Assembly: GCA_050251195.1 (NCBI GenBank) | Contig: JBFWNG010000009.1 | Coordinates: forward strand, 62,001 to 126,000 | Reading direction: 5' to 3' | From: JBFWNG01 sp050251195 | GTDB lineage: Bacteria; Bdellovibrionota_B; Oligoflexia; Oligoflexales; Oligoflexaceae | DNA length: 64,000 nucleotides | Shown here: in pieces, positions 1 to 8,992 of the stretch | Position numbering within the stretch: position 1 is the stretch's first letter | Layout of the letters: every line of letters starts with the position of its first letter | Made by a program: the position numbers and the translations under genes | Notes under the pieces: model-generated | Seen by the model: only the letters and a program-made list of their open reading frames with translations | What the model was told of the DNA's origin: nothing | The model's database searches: none

Positions 1-34
1 GTCGACCATTACGCGCTTCTAGGAGATCCTCGAC

Positions 35-78
35 GCCCCTCTGGGGCTGGGGATGGCGGGGTGCCCCTTTGGGCACCC
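35..78. terminator. two small hairpins downstream of the first lipoprotein gene
   Basis: Two GC-rich hairpins follow the minus-strand lipoprotein gene. One is GCCCC-TCT-GGGGC. The other has perfect GGGTGCCC/GGGCACCC arms around a CTTT loop. Neither has a clear U-tract, so a terminator or RNA-stabilising role is inferred from position only. Confidence 0.35.
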
Positions 79-122
79 TTCGTCGTTTGTGCCCTAAGCT
101 GAGTCATGAAGCGTCGGGCATC

Positions 123-869
123 TTATTCCTTCAAATCCAACACCAGGTCTTCTTCCAGAATATATTTCCCGTCCTCAGTCTTTATCAGGCTAGTGTTTAG
201 ATCCTTAACGAGAGGCTTGCCTTCGTCCACATAGGCGGCGACGGACCGGCAGGCAATTTTGGTCGGGTGGGGCGGTAGTACGTAGAAGGTAATGGTATCC
301 TTTTCGCCCTTCCGGACAAACCTGCCGGGGAACGGTAGTTTTGGAAAACACTGCATGGTGGCCACCAGCTTGTTCTTTTGCTCATCGTCCCAGTGGTCAG
401 GTAGGGTGACGGGAATGCTGAACGCGTGGAGATCGTCGGATTCCGAGGCGACAACCAGCGTTGGAGTTAGAACCACTGCCGCGGTCGCGCGCCCCGTTTT
501 GAGTTCCTCGATCGCAAATTTTTCGTGCGTCGCAAATAGCACCCCTGGCCGCGACGAAGGCCACGATACGTCTTCGCGGACGACGAGGGCTGGGTTGACC
601 ACCTCCAAACGACAATCGTCGCCCGTAAGGTCCCTTCGACGCAGTGTGAAATGGATACGCGCTCTGGCGGCGGATTTTTTCCCGCGTATAACGTTGGGGA
701 CGCATTCCGACAACTCGTACAAATGCTCATCGGAGGGGTTGAAGCTGTCGGCAGCATCGGACGCCGTGATTTCCACGAAGATCGTGTCGTCATCCTTTGG
801 TGTTTTAGGGCTCACGCAGCTCAGAGTGAGACTTAGGATGGGAAGAAGCGCCCGCACAACGAATCTCAT
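123..869 (-). CDS. predicted lipoprotein of unknown function
   Basis: A 248-residue protein with a lipoprotein signal peptide: two Arg, a hydrophobic stretch to about residue 17, and the lipobox LTLSC, giving a lipidated Cys near position 18. The mature part is hydrophilic and mixed alpha/beta with scattered Cys residues. I recognise no domain. It is predicted to be anchored to the inner or outer membrane on the periplasmic side. It is transcribed divergently from the Fur-family gene with 78 bases between them. Its function is unknown; the lipoprotein assignment is fairly secure. Confidence 0.75.
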   Translation of the reverse strand: MRFVVRALLPILSLTLSCVSPKTPKDDDTIFVEITASDAADSFNPSDEHLYELSECVPNVIRGKKSAARARIHFTLRRRDLTGDDCRLEVVNPALVVREDVSWPSSRPGVLFATHEKFAIEELKTGRATAAVVLTPTLVVASESDDLHAFSIPVTLPDHWDDEQKNKLVATMQCFPKLPFPGRFVRKGEKDTITFYVLPPHPTKIACRSVAAYVDEGKPLVKDLNTSLIKTEDGKYILEEDLVLDLKE

Positions 870-947
870 ATTAATTCCAAAAATCGGTTTTCAGGTATGG
901 CATCTTAGGATACTACTACCTTATTGGCAATTTTTTGGAAACGTCTG

Positions 948-1400
948 ATGAGCAAAGCACAAAAGCAAGCCAACGCCTGGTTCTGGCAGACCCTCGACGA
1001 TTACCTGGCGACGAGCGGCCTGAAGCAGACCCAGCAGCGTAAATCCATCGTTAAAGTTTTTTTACTGATGGAAGGTCATATCAGCGCTGAAGACCTTCAT
1101 GAAAAACTCAAAAAGTCCGGAATCAAAGCCGGCCTGGCCACGATCTATCGCACTTTGAACCTCTTACATCTCGCGGGGCTCGTCGAGCAGAAACAGTTTG
1201 TCGAAGGCAAAGCAGTTTATGAGGTCAAGCGGCCCAACTCCCACCACGACCACCTCATTTGTATTGGCTGTCGTAAGATAATCGAATTCGAAAACGACGC
1301 AATTGAGAAACTGCAGGCCGATGTCGCCCGGCACCACAAATTCACCCTCGTTTACCATTCCCTTGATCTCTTTGGTTATTGCGAAGACTGCCGCGGCTAG
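948..1400 (+). CDS. Fur-family metal-responsive transcriptional regulator
   Basis: A 150-residue protein with the Fur-family layout: an N-terminal winged helix (TIYRTLNLL recognition-helix region) and a C-terminal metal-binding dimerisation domain with an HHDH cluster, a first CxxC (CIGC) and a second CxxC (CEDC) at the end. The Cys pairs fit a structural zinc site. It would repress or activate genes in response to Fe, Zn, Mn or peroxide; the sequence does not decide between Fur, Zur and PerR. I chose the ATG preceded by GGAA seven bases upstream over a TTG 24 bases earlier. It stands alone, divergent from a lipoprotein gene. Confidence 0.9.
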   Translation: MSKAQKQANAWFWQTLDDYLATSGLKQTQQRKSIVKVFLLMEGHISAEDLHEKLKKSGIKAGLATIYRTLNLLHLAGLVEQKQFVEGKAVYEVKRPNSHHDHLICIGCRKIIEFENDAIEKLQADVARHHKFTLVYHSLDLFGYCEDCRG

Positions 1401-1460
1401 GCAAGATGCGTTCCAACCTATACGTAGACTTCGACCGTATGCATAGACTTAGTCGTGAAT

Positions 1461-1489
1461 CTGAACTTCGTCCGGCCGAATAGGTTCAG
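1461..1489. terminator. hairpin between convergent genes
   Basis: CTGAAC/GTTCAG outer arms and TTCG/CGAA inner arms form a stem-loop between the Fur-family gene and the convergent pseudo-receiver gene. No U-tract follows on either strand, so a bidirectional terminator is plausible but weakly supported. Confidence 0.4.
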
Positions 1490-1505
1490 GCTCACTCGTA
1501 GCCGC

Positions 1506-3284
1506 TCAGGGGCGTTTCTGAAATATCTTCAGCTGCTCGGTGTAGTTCCCGCCGTGTTTTTGATAGTGCGGTGCTACGACAGAATTGACGAAAACGATCG
1601 CCGCCGCCGCCAAAATAGTCACGCCAAGAAAGATAAGTATCGGGCGGACGCTCGAATAGACCTTGCGGACGTCGGGCGGCTTGATGACAGGTTTTGAGGG
1701 CGCCTGCGCGGTAGCTGGGTCGTTTACCGAGGGCGTACGGTGAAACAGCGGAATCTCCAGCTTGAACGGATCCGAGTTCGGAGGACCAACTGTGGACGCA
1801 TAGTTTTGATTGTTCTGGCCGCCTCCAGGGAGCGTCGGTGCCTTCAGGGTCGTTTTAACGAGTTTTCCCAGTTGAGCGCTCAGGTACTCGAGGAGAGCGC
1901 TGCTCAAGTTGCGCCGGAGATCTTGTTCGAGGTCGACGAGTAGGGCTTCGCACCTTACCGGGAGATCAGAGATCTCATTTCCGTCTTTGGTCACCGATAC
2001 GATTTTGCCAACGACTTTCCGCTGCAAGGTCCGATCGAGGAACGGCGACGATATTTGGCAGAAGCCGTAATTTCCTAGAGTCGTCGGCAATTGCAAGCTT
2101 GCGACGTTAGGATGGATCTGTGTAAGTTCCGCGTCGATGCATATTTCGGCAAACGAAAATTCATTATTGCCCGGAACGAAGTATCCGGCAAATGAGTCGT
2201 CTTTATCTCTTTTCCAAGCGTAGCTCGTAAGCAGCTTCTCAAAAATAAGCTGTGTGAGAGTCGGCCGGATTTTTGGAAGCGGCACAATTTGGCGCCCCGG
2301 AATGATACTCCGCAGCTCGTCGAGTTTTGGCGTTGCGCCTACTACGACAATGGGAACGTTGGATTCGAGATTCTTCGCCATGTGAAGAAATCTCTCGAAA
2401 TTTTCCTGCACGCAGAGGCTGTCCTCAATGAACACAATATGAGGACTAAAATACTTTGGTTCCTCCACGATGCTCTTTTTATTGAGAGCGAGGCTTACGT
2501 CAAAGCGAGGTGCTGTAAGGATTTGTAAGATCTCCGATCGGAGTTCGGCGCTCTGCGCCACCACAAACACTTTGCAGGCTTCACCTGGGTCTATTTTCTT
2601 AAGATGATCGAGGAGGAGCCTCTTTTTATTGTCGTACTCATATGGAAGATCCATATGGCAAATACTGGCGTCCGAAAAGCGATATTTGAGGTCAAAGTTT
2701 TCTTGCTGTTCCACCGTCAGTGGTATCGTCTCCAGTCCGAAGTACTCCGCCAATTTTCCGCTAAGCTTGACCGAGCTGCCGACCTCGGGCTTCATTCTGG
2801 TCTCAATGCGGATGGATTCAGCCGTGAGCCAAATCACGCGCGCTGGGATGCTGACCTTCGCCGCTTCCTTCATCGACACCCGACCGACCGGCATATTGTA
2901 GGGCGCCGCCGTTCCCGCAGTGGAGAAGAGAAAGCGCCTGGTCCAGTAGGTGTCGTCCAGGTCAAGAAAAAGTATGTCTCTAAAACCGTAATGATACCCG
3001 GCTGCGACGACGCCTGCATCGAAGCGAGAAATGGAAAGTATGAGCCGTACGCCTGCGCAGTCACGCATGGTGCCGAGTTTGGCTATCGTGCTTCTTACAA
3101 TTTCGGGATTGCCTTCGTCGCCGACAATAATAACGCCAACGCGATGTTCAGAGAAAGCTTTAAGCAAAGAATTGAAATCACCAAAAAACTCGACGGCAAA
3201 TCCACGCTCCGACAAAACGCCGGCTTTGCTCGTATGAAGTTCGGTTACCTGGTCTGTAATCCAGAACAATCGTCGTTTTTTCAT
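1506..3284 (-). CDS. membrane protein with two degenerate receiver-like domains
   Basis: A 592-residue protein of unknown function. Residues 1-120 look like a CheY-type receiver: the hydrophobic strand before the phospho-site ends in VGD, but the first acidic pocket is reduced and the conserved Lys is absent. Residues about 140-225 could be a PilZ-like beta domain (inferred from strand pattern only). Residues about 238-350 form a second receiver-like repeat with PHIVFIED in the strand preceding the phospho-site. A Pro/Asn-rich linker leads to one transmembrane helix near residues 548-570 and a short basic tail. An AGAG element precedes the ATG. It may be a signalling scaffold. It is divergent from the Prc protease gene. 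Confidence 0.7.
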   Translation of the reverse strand: MKKRRLFWITDQVTELHTSKAGVLSERGFAVEFFGDFNSLLKAFSEHRVGVIIVGDEGNPEIVRSTIAKLGTMRDCAGVRLILSISRFDAGVVAAGYHYGFRDILFLDLDDTYWTRRFLFSTAGTAAPYNMPVGRVSMKEAAKVSIPARVIWLTAESIRIETRMKPEVGSSVKLSGKLAEYFGLETIPLTVEQQENFDLKYRFSDASICHMDLPYEYDNKKRLLLDHLKKIDPGEACKVFVVAQSAELRSEILQILTAPRFDVSLALNKKSIVEEPKYFSPHIVFIEDSLCVQENFERFLHMAKNLESNVPIVVVGATPKLDELRSIIPGRQIVPLPKIRPTLTQLIFEKLLTSYAWKRDKDDSFAGYFVPGNNEFSFAEICIDAELTQIHPNVASLQLPTTLGNYGFCQISSPFLDRTLQRKVVGKIVSVTKDGNEISDLPVRCEALLVDLEQDLRRNLSSALLEYLSAQLGKLVKTTLKAPTLPGGGQNNQNYASTVGPPNSDPFKLEIPLFHRTPSVNDPATAQAPSKPVIKPPDVRKVYSSVRPILIFLGVTILAAAAIVFVNSVVAPHYQKHGGNYTEQLKIFQKRP

Positions 3285-3500
3285 TTCAGCTCTCTGTTTT
3301 TCTTCCGATAGACCATGAGTTAATCGGAGTTTTTCTTAAAAAATTGATGGGGTGTGAGTTTTTAAGTTAAAAATAAGCCCCGGAATGGTATTTTTGCGAA
3401 AAATTACCCAATTATCACAATTATCGTGGGATAAAGTTGTTAAGGTGCTTGTCAATCATCCGCAAAAAAGTGAAAATGAGGCAGGTTTAAGGAGAAAATA

Positions 3501-5612
3501 ATGGCTGCTAAAAAGGGTTTATTGTTCGGATTCGTGTTTGCTGCGTTCTCATTTGGGGGCAGTTCCGCTTTCGCACTCAATTGCAAGGAAGTGACAAAGC
3601 TAACGGACTTTTACCTGAAGATGCATTATTCGTTCGATGATTTTAACGATCAATTGAGCGAACGCACGATGGAAAACTTCATTAAAGCCTGGGATGGCGG
3701 CAAGCTATATTTCTACAAGTCGGACATAGAGGAATTCAGAACACAATTTGGCAAGAAATTGGACGATCTGGCGGAGCAGGAGAAATGCGACGCTATTGAT
3801 TTTGTTGTGAACCGCTATTCCAAACGGTTCATGGAACGTCAACCCTATATTAAAAAGGAAATTGTGGCGCAGCACGACTTCAAGGCCGATGAGTACATGG
3901 TCATCGACAGTGAAAAATTGGACTACGCAACCTCTGTTGAAGAACTTAACGAAAGATGGCGTAAGAGAATCAAGCTCCAGCTTCTCAACCTGAAGGCCAG
4001 CCTTGAGAGCGTTAAGGAAGCGCCAGAAAAAGTAATGAAGCAAGCGCAAGAAAAGTTGACGAAGCGCTACGATCTCATGGTTAAGAGACACAACGAACTT
4101 ACCAAAGATAACGTGCACGCCGGGTATCTTAACGCGTTTTCTACAGCGCTGGATCCGCATTCCAGCTATATGCCCGTCGACGAACTCGAAGATTTCCGAA
4201 TTCGGACCCGTCTGTCGCTCGAAGGTATTGGAGCGAGTCTGCGTTCGGAGGACGGCTTTACCATTGTTGCTGGCCTCGTCAAAGGCGGTGCGGCGGAGAA
4301 GGGTGACGCGTTAAAAGTCGAGGACAAGATTATTTCCGTTGCACAAGGTGACGGCGAAGCTGTCGACGTTATCGACTGGGACCTCCAGGAAGTCGTCAAG
4401 AAAATCCGGGGGCCGCGCGGTACTGTTGTTAAGCTTACGATCCTGCGACAAAAGTCGGACACTACGGAAAAACTCGTGATTCCCATCATCCGAGAGAAAA
4501 TCCAACTCGTCGAACAACAAGCAAGTTCCAAGGTCTATGACGTCGTCGTCGATCAGAAAACCGCAAAGGAATCTTACAAGATCGGCGTAATCACGTTGCC
4601 GTCTTTCTACATCGATTTTGAAGGTCGTCATAAGCAACTTTCCGACTACAGAAGCTCCGCCCGGGATACGGCAAAGGAAATCGAAAAGCTGAAGAATAAC
4701 AAAGTAGACGCTATCATCATGGACCTTCGTAGCAACGGCGGCGGCGGTCTTGACGAGTCTGTAAACGTAGCCGGCTTGTTTTTTGACAAGGGGCCCGTGG
4801 TGCAAGCAAAGGTTCAGTCGGGCAGAGTCGAGGTTTACAACGATCGTGACGATCACACCTCCTACAACGGACCGCTTCTCGTTATGATCAACCGTCATAG
4901 CGCAAGCGCCAGTGAGATCTTTGCCGGTGCAATTCAGGATTATGAACGAGGGTTGATAATTGGCGACAGCCATACTTTCGGCAAAGGGACTGTCCAGAAT
5001 CTTAACGACGTGCCTGGCAACCTGGGCGCGGTAAAGGTGACTGTAAGCAAGTTCTATCGCCCTTCCGGCGGTTCGACGCAGCTTAAAGGCGTTGAATCGG
5101 ACATTGTGCTCCCCAGTATCGTGGACGAGCTCGATATCGGCGAGAAGTATTATGACTACGCTCTCAACTACGACATGATTAAGCCGGTTAAGCACGAAGC
5201 TTTTAATCTCGTGAAGCCTTATCTTCCCGCTATGAAAAAGCAAAGCGAAACCCGTCTGAGTCAAGATGAGAAGTTCAAAGAAATCTTCGCGGAGATCAAA
5301 AAATACAAGGAAAACGAGGCAGAAAGAACCCGCGTCAGTCTGCAGGAAAAGCCTGACGACAAAGATGACAAAAATAAGAAAGACAAGGACAAAAAGCTTG
5401 CCGGAAAAGACGAGAAAAAGCCCGATGACGCCGAACTCGACGAGGCCGCAACCGTGGACCTTAAGGACGATCCTTACCTCCAAGAAGGTCTGCGCATCGC
5501 CGGCGATTATATCCAGCTTTCCAAAGGCAAAAAACTAGGCAAGATCAATTTGCCGGAGCTAGTCGCGGACAAAGAACCAGCGAAGAAAGCAGCAACTACG
5601 GCCAAGCCGTAA
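3501..5612 (+). CDS. prc: C-terminal processing (tail-specific) protease, S41 family
   Basis: A 703-residue periplasmic Ser/Lys protease of the Prc/Tsp type, which trims proteins by recognising their C-terminal residues. Residues 1-25 are a signal peptide ending AFA. An alpha-helical N-terminal domain follows, then a PDZ domain (about 233-325), then the S41 core with the SASASEI nucleophile motif (467-473) and the base Lys in FGKG (K495). The length matches E. coli Prc (682) better than CtpA (about 400-450). Residues about 610-640 are a highly charged Lys/Asp insertion. The start has a strong AAGGAG six bases upstream. The gene stands alone between a promoter region and a strong terminator. 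A role in lipoprotein or cell-wall hydrolase turnover is inferred from family members. Confidence 0.93.
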   Translation: MAAKKGLLFGFVFAAFSFGGSSAFALNCKEVTKLTDFYLKMHYSFDDFNDQLSERTMENFIKAWDGGKLYFYKSDIEEFRTQFGKKLDDLAEQEKCDAIDFVVNRYSKRFMERQPYIKKEIVAQHDFKADEYMVIDSEKLDYATSVEELNERWRKRIKLQLLNLKASLESVKEAPEKVMKQAQEKLTKRYDLMVKRHNELTKDNVHAGYLNAFSTALDPHSSYMPVDELEDFRIRTRLSLEGIGASLRSEDGFTIVAGLVKGGAAEKGDALKVEDKIISVAQGDGEAVDVIDWDLQEVVKKIRGPRGTVVKLTILRQKSDTTEKLVIPIIREKIQLVEQQASSKVYDVVVDQKTAKESYKIGVITLPSFYIDFEGRHKQLSDYRSSARDTAKEIEKLKNNKVDAIIMDLRSNGGGGLDESVNVAGLFFDKGPVVQAKVQSGRVEVYNDRDDHTSYNGPLLVMINRHSASASEIFAGAIQDYERGLIIGDSHTFGKGTVQNLNDVPGNLGAVKVTVSKFYRPSGGSTQLKGVESDIVLPSIVDELDIGEKYYDYALNYDMIKPVKHEAFNLVKPYLPAMKKQSETRLSQDEKFKEIFAEIKKYKENEAERTRVSLQEKPDDKDDKNKKDKDKKLAGKDEKKPDDAELDEAATVDLKDDPYLQEGLRIAGDYIQLSKGKKLGKINLPELVADKEPAKKAATTAKP

Positions 5613-5627
5613 CACTCAGATGATTAC

Positions 5628-5663
5628 AAAAGCGCTTTCGTGTTAATAACGCGAGGCGCTTTT
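5628..5663. terminator. bidirectional hairpin terminator
   Basis: AAAAGCGC/GCGCTTTT arms, extended by an inner CGTGTT/AACGCG stem, lie between the convergent protease and small lipoprotein genes. Both strands end in a T-rich arm, typical of a shared terminator. Confidence 0.8.
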
Positions 5664-5679
5664 CCTCTTTCTGGTCGTA

Positions 5680-6156
5680 CTAACCACCGCTACAATCAAG
5701 CGTTCGAGTCTCCATGTTCAAAAGAAGCGTCATGATGAGTTGGGTTTTGCCAGGCTCCATAAGAAGCAGTTCGAGATTCGAGGAATCCGTTGCGCTAGAA
5801 GCGGACCCCCCCAATTCGATGGAATATGCTTCAACGGAAGATGGTTCGCCCTTCTTACCGCCAGAGTAGAACGTGTACCCGCTTTCTACGGCGAATTGGT
5901 ATGTGTTTTCTTCGTGTTTCGTTTCCCATTTTACAGACATGATGCGCTTGTCATGATCGAGTGTAACGGCATAGTCTACAGGATCGCGTCCGTAGGGATC
6001 TTCCTCGGTAGGTTTCTGGCCGGGATCCGAACAAGTCCATTTCGCACCGCCTTTTTTCAGATCCTCCTCACCGGCTTTGGCTTCTCTTTCCAAAGAACTG
6101 CAGGAACCGTTCATCAAAATAAGCGCGCTGGCGGAAACTAGGGCGTACTTCAACAT
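5680..6156 (-). CDS. small secreted protein or lipoprotein, unknown
   Basis: About 158 residues. The start is the ATG following GGAGG with a good spacing; an upstream extension of 31 residues in the same frame lacks such a site. The N-terminus is a signal peptide (LKYALVSASALILM) followed by NGSC, a poor lipobox because Asn stands at -3, so lipidation is uncertain. The mature protein is charged with two further Cys residues that might pair. No known domain is recognised. It is convergent with the protease gene and separated from it by a shared terminator. Confidence 0.65.
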   Translation of the reverse strand: MLKYALVSASALILMNGSCSSLEREAKAGEEDLKKGGAKWTCSDPGQKPTEEDPYGRDPVDYAVTLDHDKRIMSVKWETKHEENTYQFAVESGYTFYSGGKKGEPSSVEAYSIELGGSASSATDSSNLELLLMEPGKTQLIMTLLLNMETRTLDCSGG

Positions 6157-6289
6157 TTTACCTCCGAATATGATATTTCGCCCCCATACTAGGAAAACCT
6201 CTGTTCTGGGGCAAACGTAAAAGCAAGTGACGGCGACAATTGGTGCCATCCGGCACCAGGTTCACAAGATTCGTCGAGGCGAACCTGGC

Positions 6290-7039
6290 TCATCGCAACT
6301 CGGTCAGGTTTTTTTGACAATTGAGCAACGATTGCACCCACAAGGATTCTAAATTCTGCTTTCCGCCTGTCCGACAGAAAAAAGACTCGTCGGTAAAGGG
6401 TGAACGCAGAAGTTGCAATAGCCAGTTTTTACCAAAAGAGTTCACCAGAAGTTGAATCAGAGCCCATCCAAAAATATAGAAATTTTTTCGATGTCCCATA
6501 ACTTCATCTAAAGTAGGAAAATTTTCATTGCGGACGGCTTCACAAAAAGGCGCGTAAAATTCCATTTCCTCCCATCCTTGTTTGCTGACGTAGACGGCCA
6601 GACCCTCGTGGATCCAACTCGGTATATCGTCCATTTTTGGACTGATTTCTTCCACTGCCATGTGGGTGAGTTCATGAATGAGAAGGCGAGAAAAGTCATC
6701 CTTAGAAAATTCGTAGCACGATTCATTGCCGAAGGCAGTTGGGGATAGTAGAACGAGGGTGTTGCGCTGTGGCTGGGCAATGCGGCTGGGGCGAGAGGGT
6801 ATTTCGATATCGACGCCAAGTTCTCGGGTGACGACGTATTCATAGTCAATTCTGGTTTTGGCGATTATCACCCGAATGGGATCTAAACCTACTTGGTCGT
6901 CAAAAAAACTTATGACTTTGGTTCGCCCCGCAGAGAGCGACGTCATGATCCATTCTCTATTGGCATCTTCGTCGGCATGACACCAAAATTCGATGCCAGC
7001 ACGTTGAAGCTCTTTCTGATAGCCGTGTGGTAGGTCCAT
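6290..7039 (-). CDS. peptidase MA-like (gluzincin) protein
   Basis: A 249-residue protein with HELTH at residues 122-126 and a downstream HEGLAVY segment that would supply the third zinc ligand (Glu about 20 residues on). This spacing fits the peptidase MA-like superfamily of gluzincin metallopeptidases. No signal peptide or membrane segment is seen, so it would be cytoplasmic unless the start is wrong. The ribosome site before the ATG is weak (GGGGC, three bases away). Its substrate is unknown. A separate membrane-bound relative lies near 38.5 kb. Confidence 0.75.
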   Translation of the reverse strand: MDLPHGYQKELQRAGIEFWCHADEDANREWIMTSLSAGRTKVISFFDDQVGLDPIRVIIAKTRIDYEYVVTRELGVDIEIPSRPSRIAQPQRNTLVLLSPTAFGNESCYEFSKDDFSRLLIHELTHMAVEEISPKMDDIPSWIHEGLAVYVSKQGWEEMEFYAPFCEAVRNENFPTLDEVMGHRKNFYIFGWALIQLLVNSFGKNWLLQLLRSPFTDESFFCRTGGKQNLESLWVQSLLNCQKNLTELR

Positions 7040-7127
7040 AAGCCCCGAAGTCCAAAAGGCGCTTTGTACCTTAATATTGGTTATTAAGCTGTAGTGAACT
7101 TCGAAAAGAGGGCCTAAATGCAGAGAA

Positions 7128-7152
7128 CCTAGGACCCCTACGGGGTCCTAGG
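7128..7152 (-). terminator. perfect 11-bp hairpin terminator
   Basis: CCTAGGACCCC and GGGGTCCTAGG are perfect arms around a TAC loop, about 45 bases beyond the stop of the large lipoprotein gene. On the minus strand TTCTCTGC follows, a modest U-tract. Confidence 0.75.
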
Positions 7153-7196
7153 CTTTATTATGTCTCATCTTCGAATCCAATCGAAGAGGCTATGGG

Positions 7197-8681
7197 TTAG
7201 GGTATGTAATCCGCCCACTGTGGCTCGTTGAGCGTGGTTTCCACGGTGATCTCTCGGATTCTACGTGCCGCTCGGCCAATCGCTCGGCCCGCGTCCACCG
7301 CGCTGCCCACCGATTGAACTGTTGCAACGTAGGTCATTTCAAGAACCGCCGGAATATTGCCATTGTTCTTCTGATAAGAGAAACCGATGACCCACACGTC
7401 CACTAACTTGAGATCCACAGTGATCGTTGTCAAACAGATCTTAAGATTGACTGGACGAGAACCGCCGTAGAGAAGACCGCCTTCGTTCCAATACTTGTTA
7501 AGTGCGTCGACAGTTTCAGTGCCGTGCGTGTAGCTAAACTTGCAGAGCTCTTTATAAGCGGGTTGTGCTACAACTTGAGCTTCTTCGTCCATGGCTTGGA
7601 ACTCAAAGCGCTCGTATTTCCCGTTGCCGCTTGCACGAAGCTCCCGCGCATCAGAGGAGAATTCGATAGCGTTGTACGAAGCGAATCCTGATTGATCCTT
7701 ATACTTCGGCCCGTTGATGAAGCTTTTGCAGTACGCATGTCTCGAAGTGTCTGGGTTGTCGACCGCAACGATGCGACCAGGGTTGAAAAGGTTAACGCCG
7801 CAGTTTTGGCTTGGCGGTGTCGCCTCGTCGTCCATAATCTCATAGCGAGTGATCTTGCCGTGAGAGAAAGCGCCTTCGTCGTTCGCATATGTAAGAAGGT
7901 ACATGCTGTCTGGAATAAGGACTCGGAAAGCCCTGCTCATGGACAACCAACCTGTGGCGTCTTCGTAAAGAGCAACGACTTCACAAGCGCCGCCGCACAA
8001 TTCGACGTCTTCTGTCCACACCACTTTACCGCCCAAATCAAGCGCACTCACGGTGAGAACCTTTGACCTAAGGAAAGCGTCGTCGAGATCGAATTGAATT
8101 GCGTCTCTGCCGCAAGTAACTTCTTGGAGGTTACATCTGATGTCAAGACCGTTTGGATTGTCTAGTTCCAAAGCAAACGGACCGGAGGACACCCCTCTCA
8201 GATCGTCGCGGTTCTTAAAGCCGATTCTAGCTTCAGACCCGGGGCAGAGGAACGTTGTTGTAGCGCTGGTGATTTCAACACCAGTTGTGCGGTTCACCGC
8301 TACAACTTTTACATAATACAATTTGCCTGGGAGAAGATCTCTCACTTCGTGAGAGTCAGCGGCGCTGCAAGGTCTCGCCTGACCACCTGCGATATCTTCT
8401 GATACTGCGCAGTAAAGGTCGAAGTCTGATGCCGTTGCGCCGGCGATGTCAAACTTAACGATCAAGACGCCGTCTTTTATTTGAGTTGCCAGGCCGTCTT
8501 TGTCGCGGATGGAAATTCTAACCGCGTCGTTGTTTTTGTTGTCGTCGACGTTGTCGTCGACTTTTTTGGGATCAGCGGGGATCGTTTTTACGATTCGCTT
8601 TTCCTTGGTACAGCTGACAGTACCGACGCCCATTGCGAAGGCTGCTGCCAAAATGATTGAGGTGATGCCATTGCCTTTCAT
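7197..8681 (-). CDS. large predicted lipoprotein with fibronectin III-like domain
   Basis: A 494-residue protein. The signal peptide ends with the lipobox TVSC near residue 24, followed by an Asp/Asn/Lys-rich linker (about 25-52). Residues about 53-145 resemble a fibronectin type III fold (DLYCAVSED, LPGKLYYVKVVAVN, TTTFLC). The rest is Cys-containing beta-rich sequence without a known domain. It is likely a surface or periplasmic adhesion or structural lipoprotein (inferred). AAAGGAG precedes the ATG by seven bases. The gene stands alone, with an AT-rich promoter region upstream and a perfect hairpin downstream. Confidence 0.8.
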   Translation of the reverse strand: MKGNGITSIILAAAFAMGVGTVSCTKEKRIVKTIPADPKKVDDNVDDNKNNDAVRISIRDKDGLATQIKDGVLIVKFDIAGATASDFDLYCAVSEDIAGGQARPCSAADSHEVRDLLPGKLYYVKVVAVNRTTGVEITSATTTFLCPGSEARIGFKNRDDLRGVSSGPFALELDNPNGLDIRCNLQEVTCGRDAIQFDLDDAFLRSKVLTVSALDLGGKVVWTEDVELCGGACEVVALYEDATGWLSMSRAFRVLIPDSMYLLTYANDEGAFSHGKITRYEIMDDEATPPSQNCGVNLFNPGRIVAVDNPDTSRHAYCKSFINGPKYKDQSGFASYNAIEFSSDARELRASGNGKYERFEFQAMDEEAQVVAQPAYKELCKFSYTHGTETVDALNKYWNEGGLLYGGSRPVNLKICLTTITVDLKLVDVWVIGFSYQKNNGNIPAVLEMTYVATVQSVGSAVDAGRAIGRAARRIREITVETTLNEPQWADYIP

Positions 8682-8992
8682 AAAAGACTCCTTTGGATTC
8701 TTGAAAAATTAAGACATTTAAAAAGGAACATGCGGATATTATAATTTTCATTAAAAGATGTCAATAGTATTTTATGAAAATATTATAATATTAAAAAAGA
8801 TGAGTGGTTTGTATGGGTTAGTAATGGGAAAATATGGGGTTTTATGGGGGCAAGGATTTTAGGTCCCTCGGCGGGCCTGCGTAGGGAATGAGAGATCCTT
8901 CGCTTTGCTCAGGATGACGGCCTTTTGCTCAGGATGACGGCCTTTTGCTCAGGATGACGGCCTTTTGCTCAGGATGACGCCTTTATAAAGGC
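8682..8992. other. 311-base intergenic region: AT-rich promoter zone plus tandem repeats
   Basis: The half next to the lipoprotein gene is very AT-rich and contains the perfect palindrome AATATTATAATATT (8779-8792). It probably holds the promoter of that gene, although I cannot fix its boxes. The other half contains the tandem repeat listed separately. No open frame with a ribosome site is visible. Confidence 0.6.
8891..8980. repeat. tandem 20-bp repeat seeded by a dispersed element
   Basis: It begins with GAGATCCTTCGCTTTGCTC and continues as four contiguous 20-base units of the form NNTTTTGCTCAGGATGACGG with almost no divergence. There are no spacers, so this is not a CRISPR array. Related copies lie near 14.7, 18.8 and 60.2 kb. 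Confidence 0.9.

Noticed and set aside
292..948. Plus-strand frame opposite the first lipoprotein gene
   Set aside because: No domain and no ribosome site; the opposite strand has a signal peptide and lipobox.
2604..3311. 235-codon frame opposite the pseudo-receiver gene
   Set aside because: It is antisense to a longer gene with coherent domains and lacks a ribosome site.
4311..5483. 390-codon open frame antisense to the Prc protease
   Set aside because: It lies entirely opposite a well-supported S41 protease and has no ribosome site or domain; long antisense frames arise from the codon bias of the real gene.
8891..8980. CRISPR array
   Set aside because: The units are contiguous without unique spacers, and no cas genes are present.
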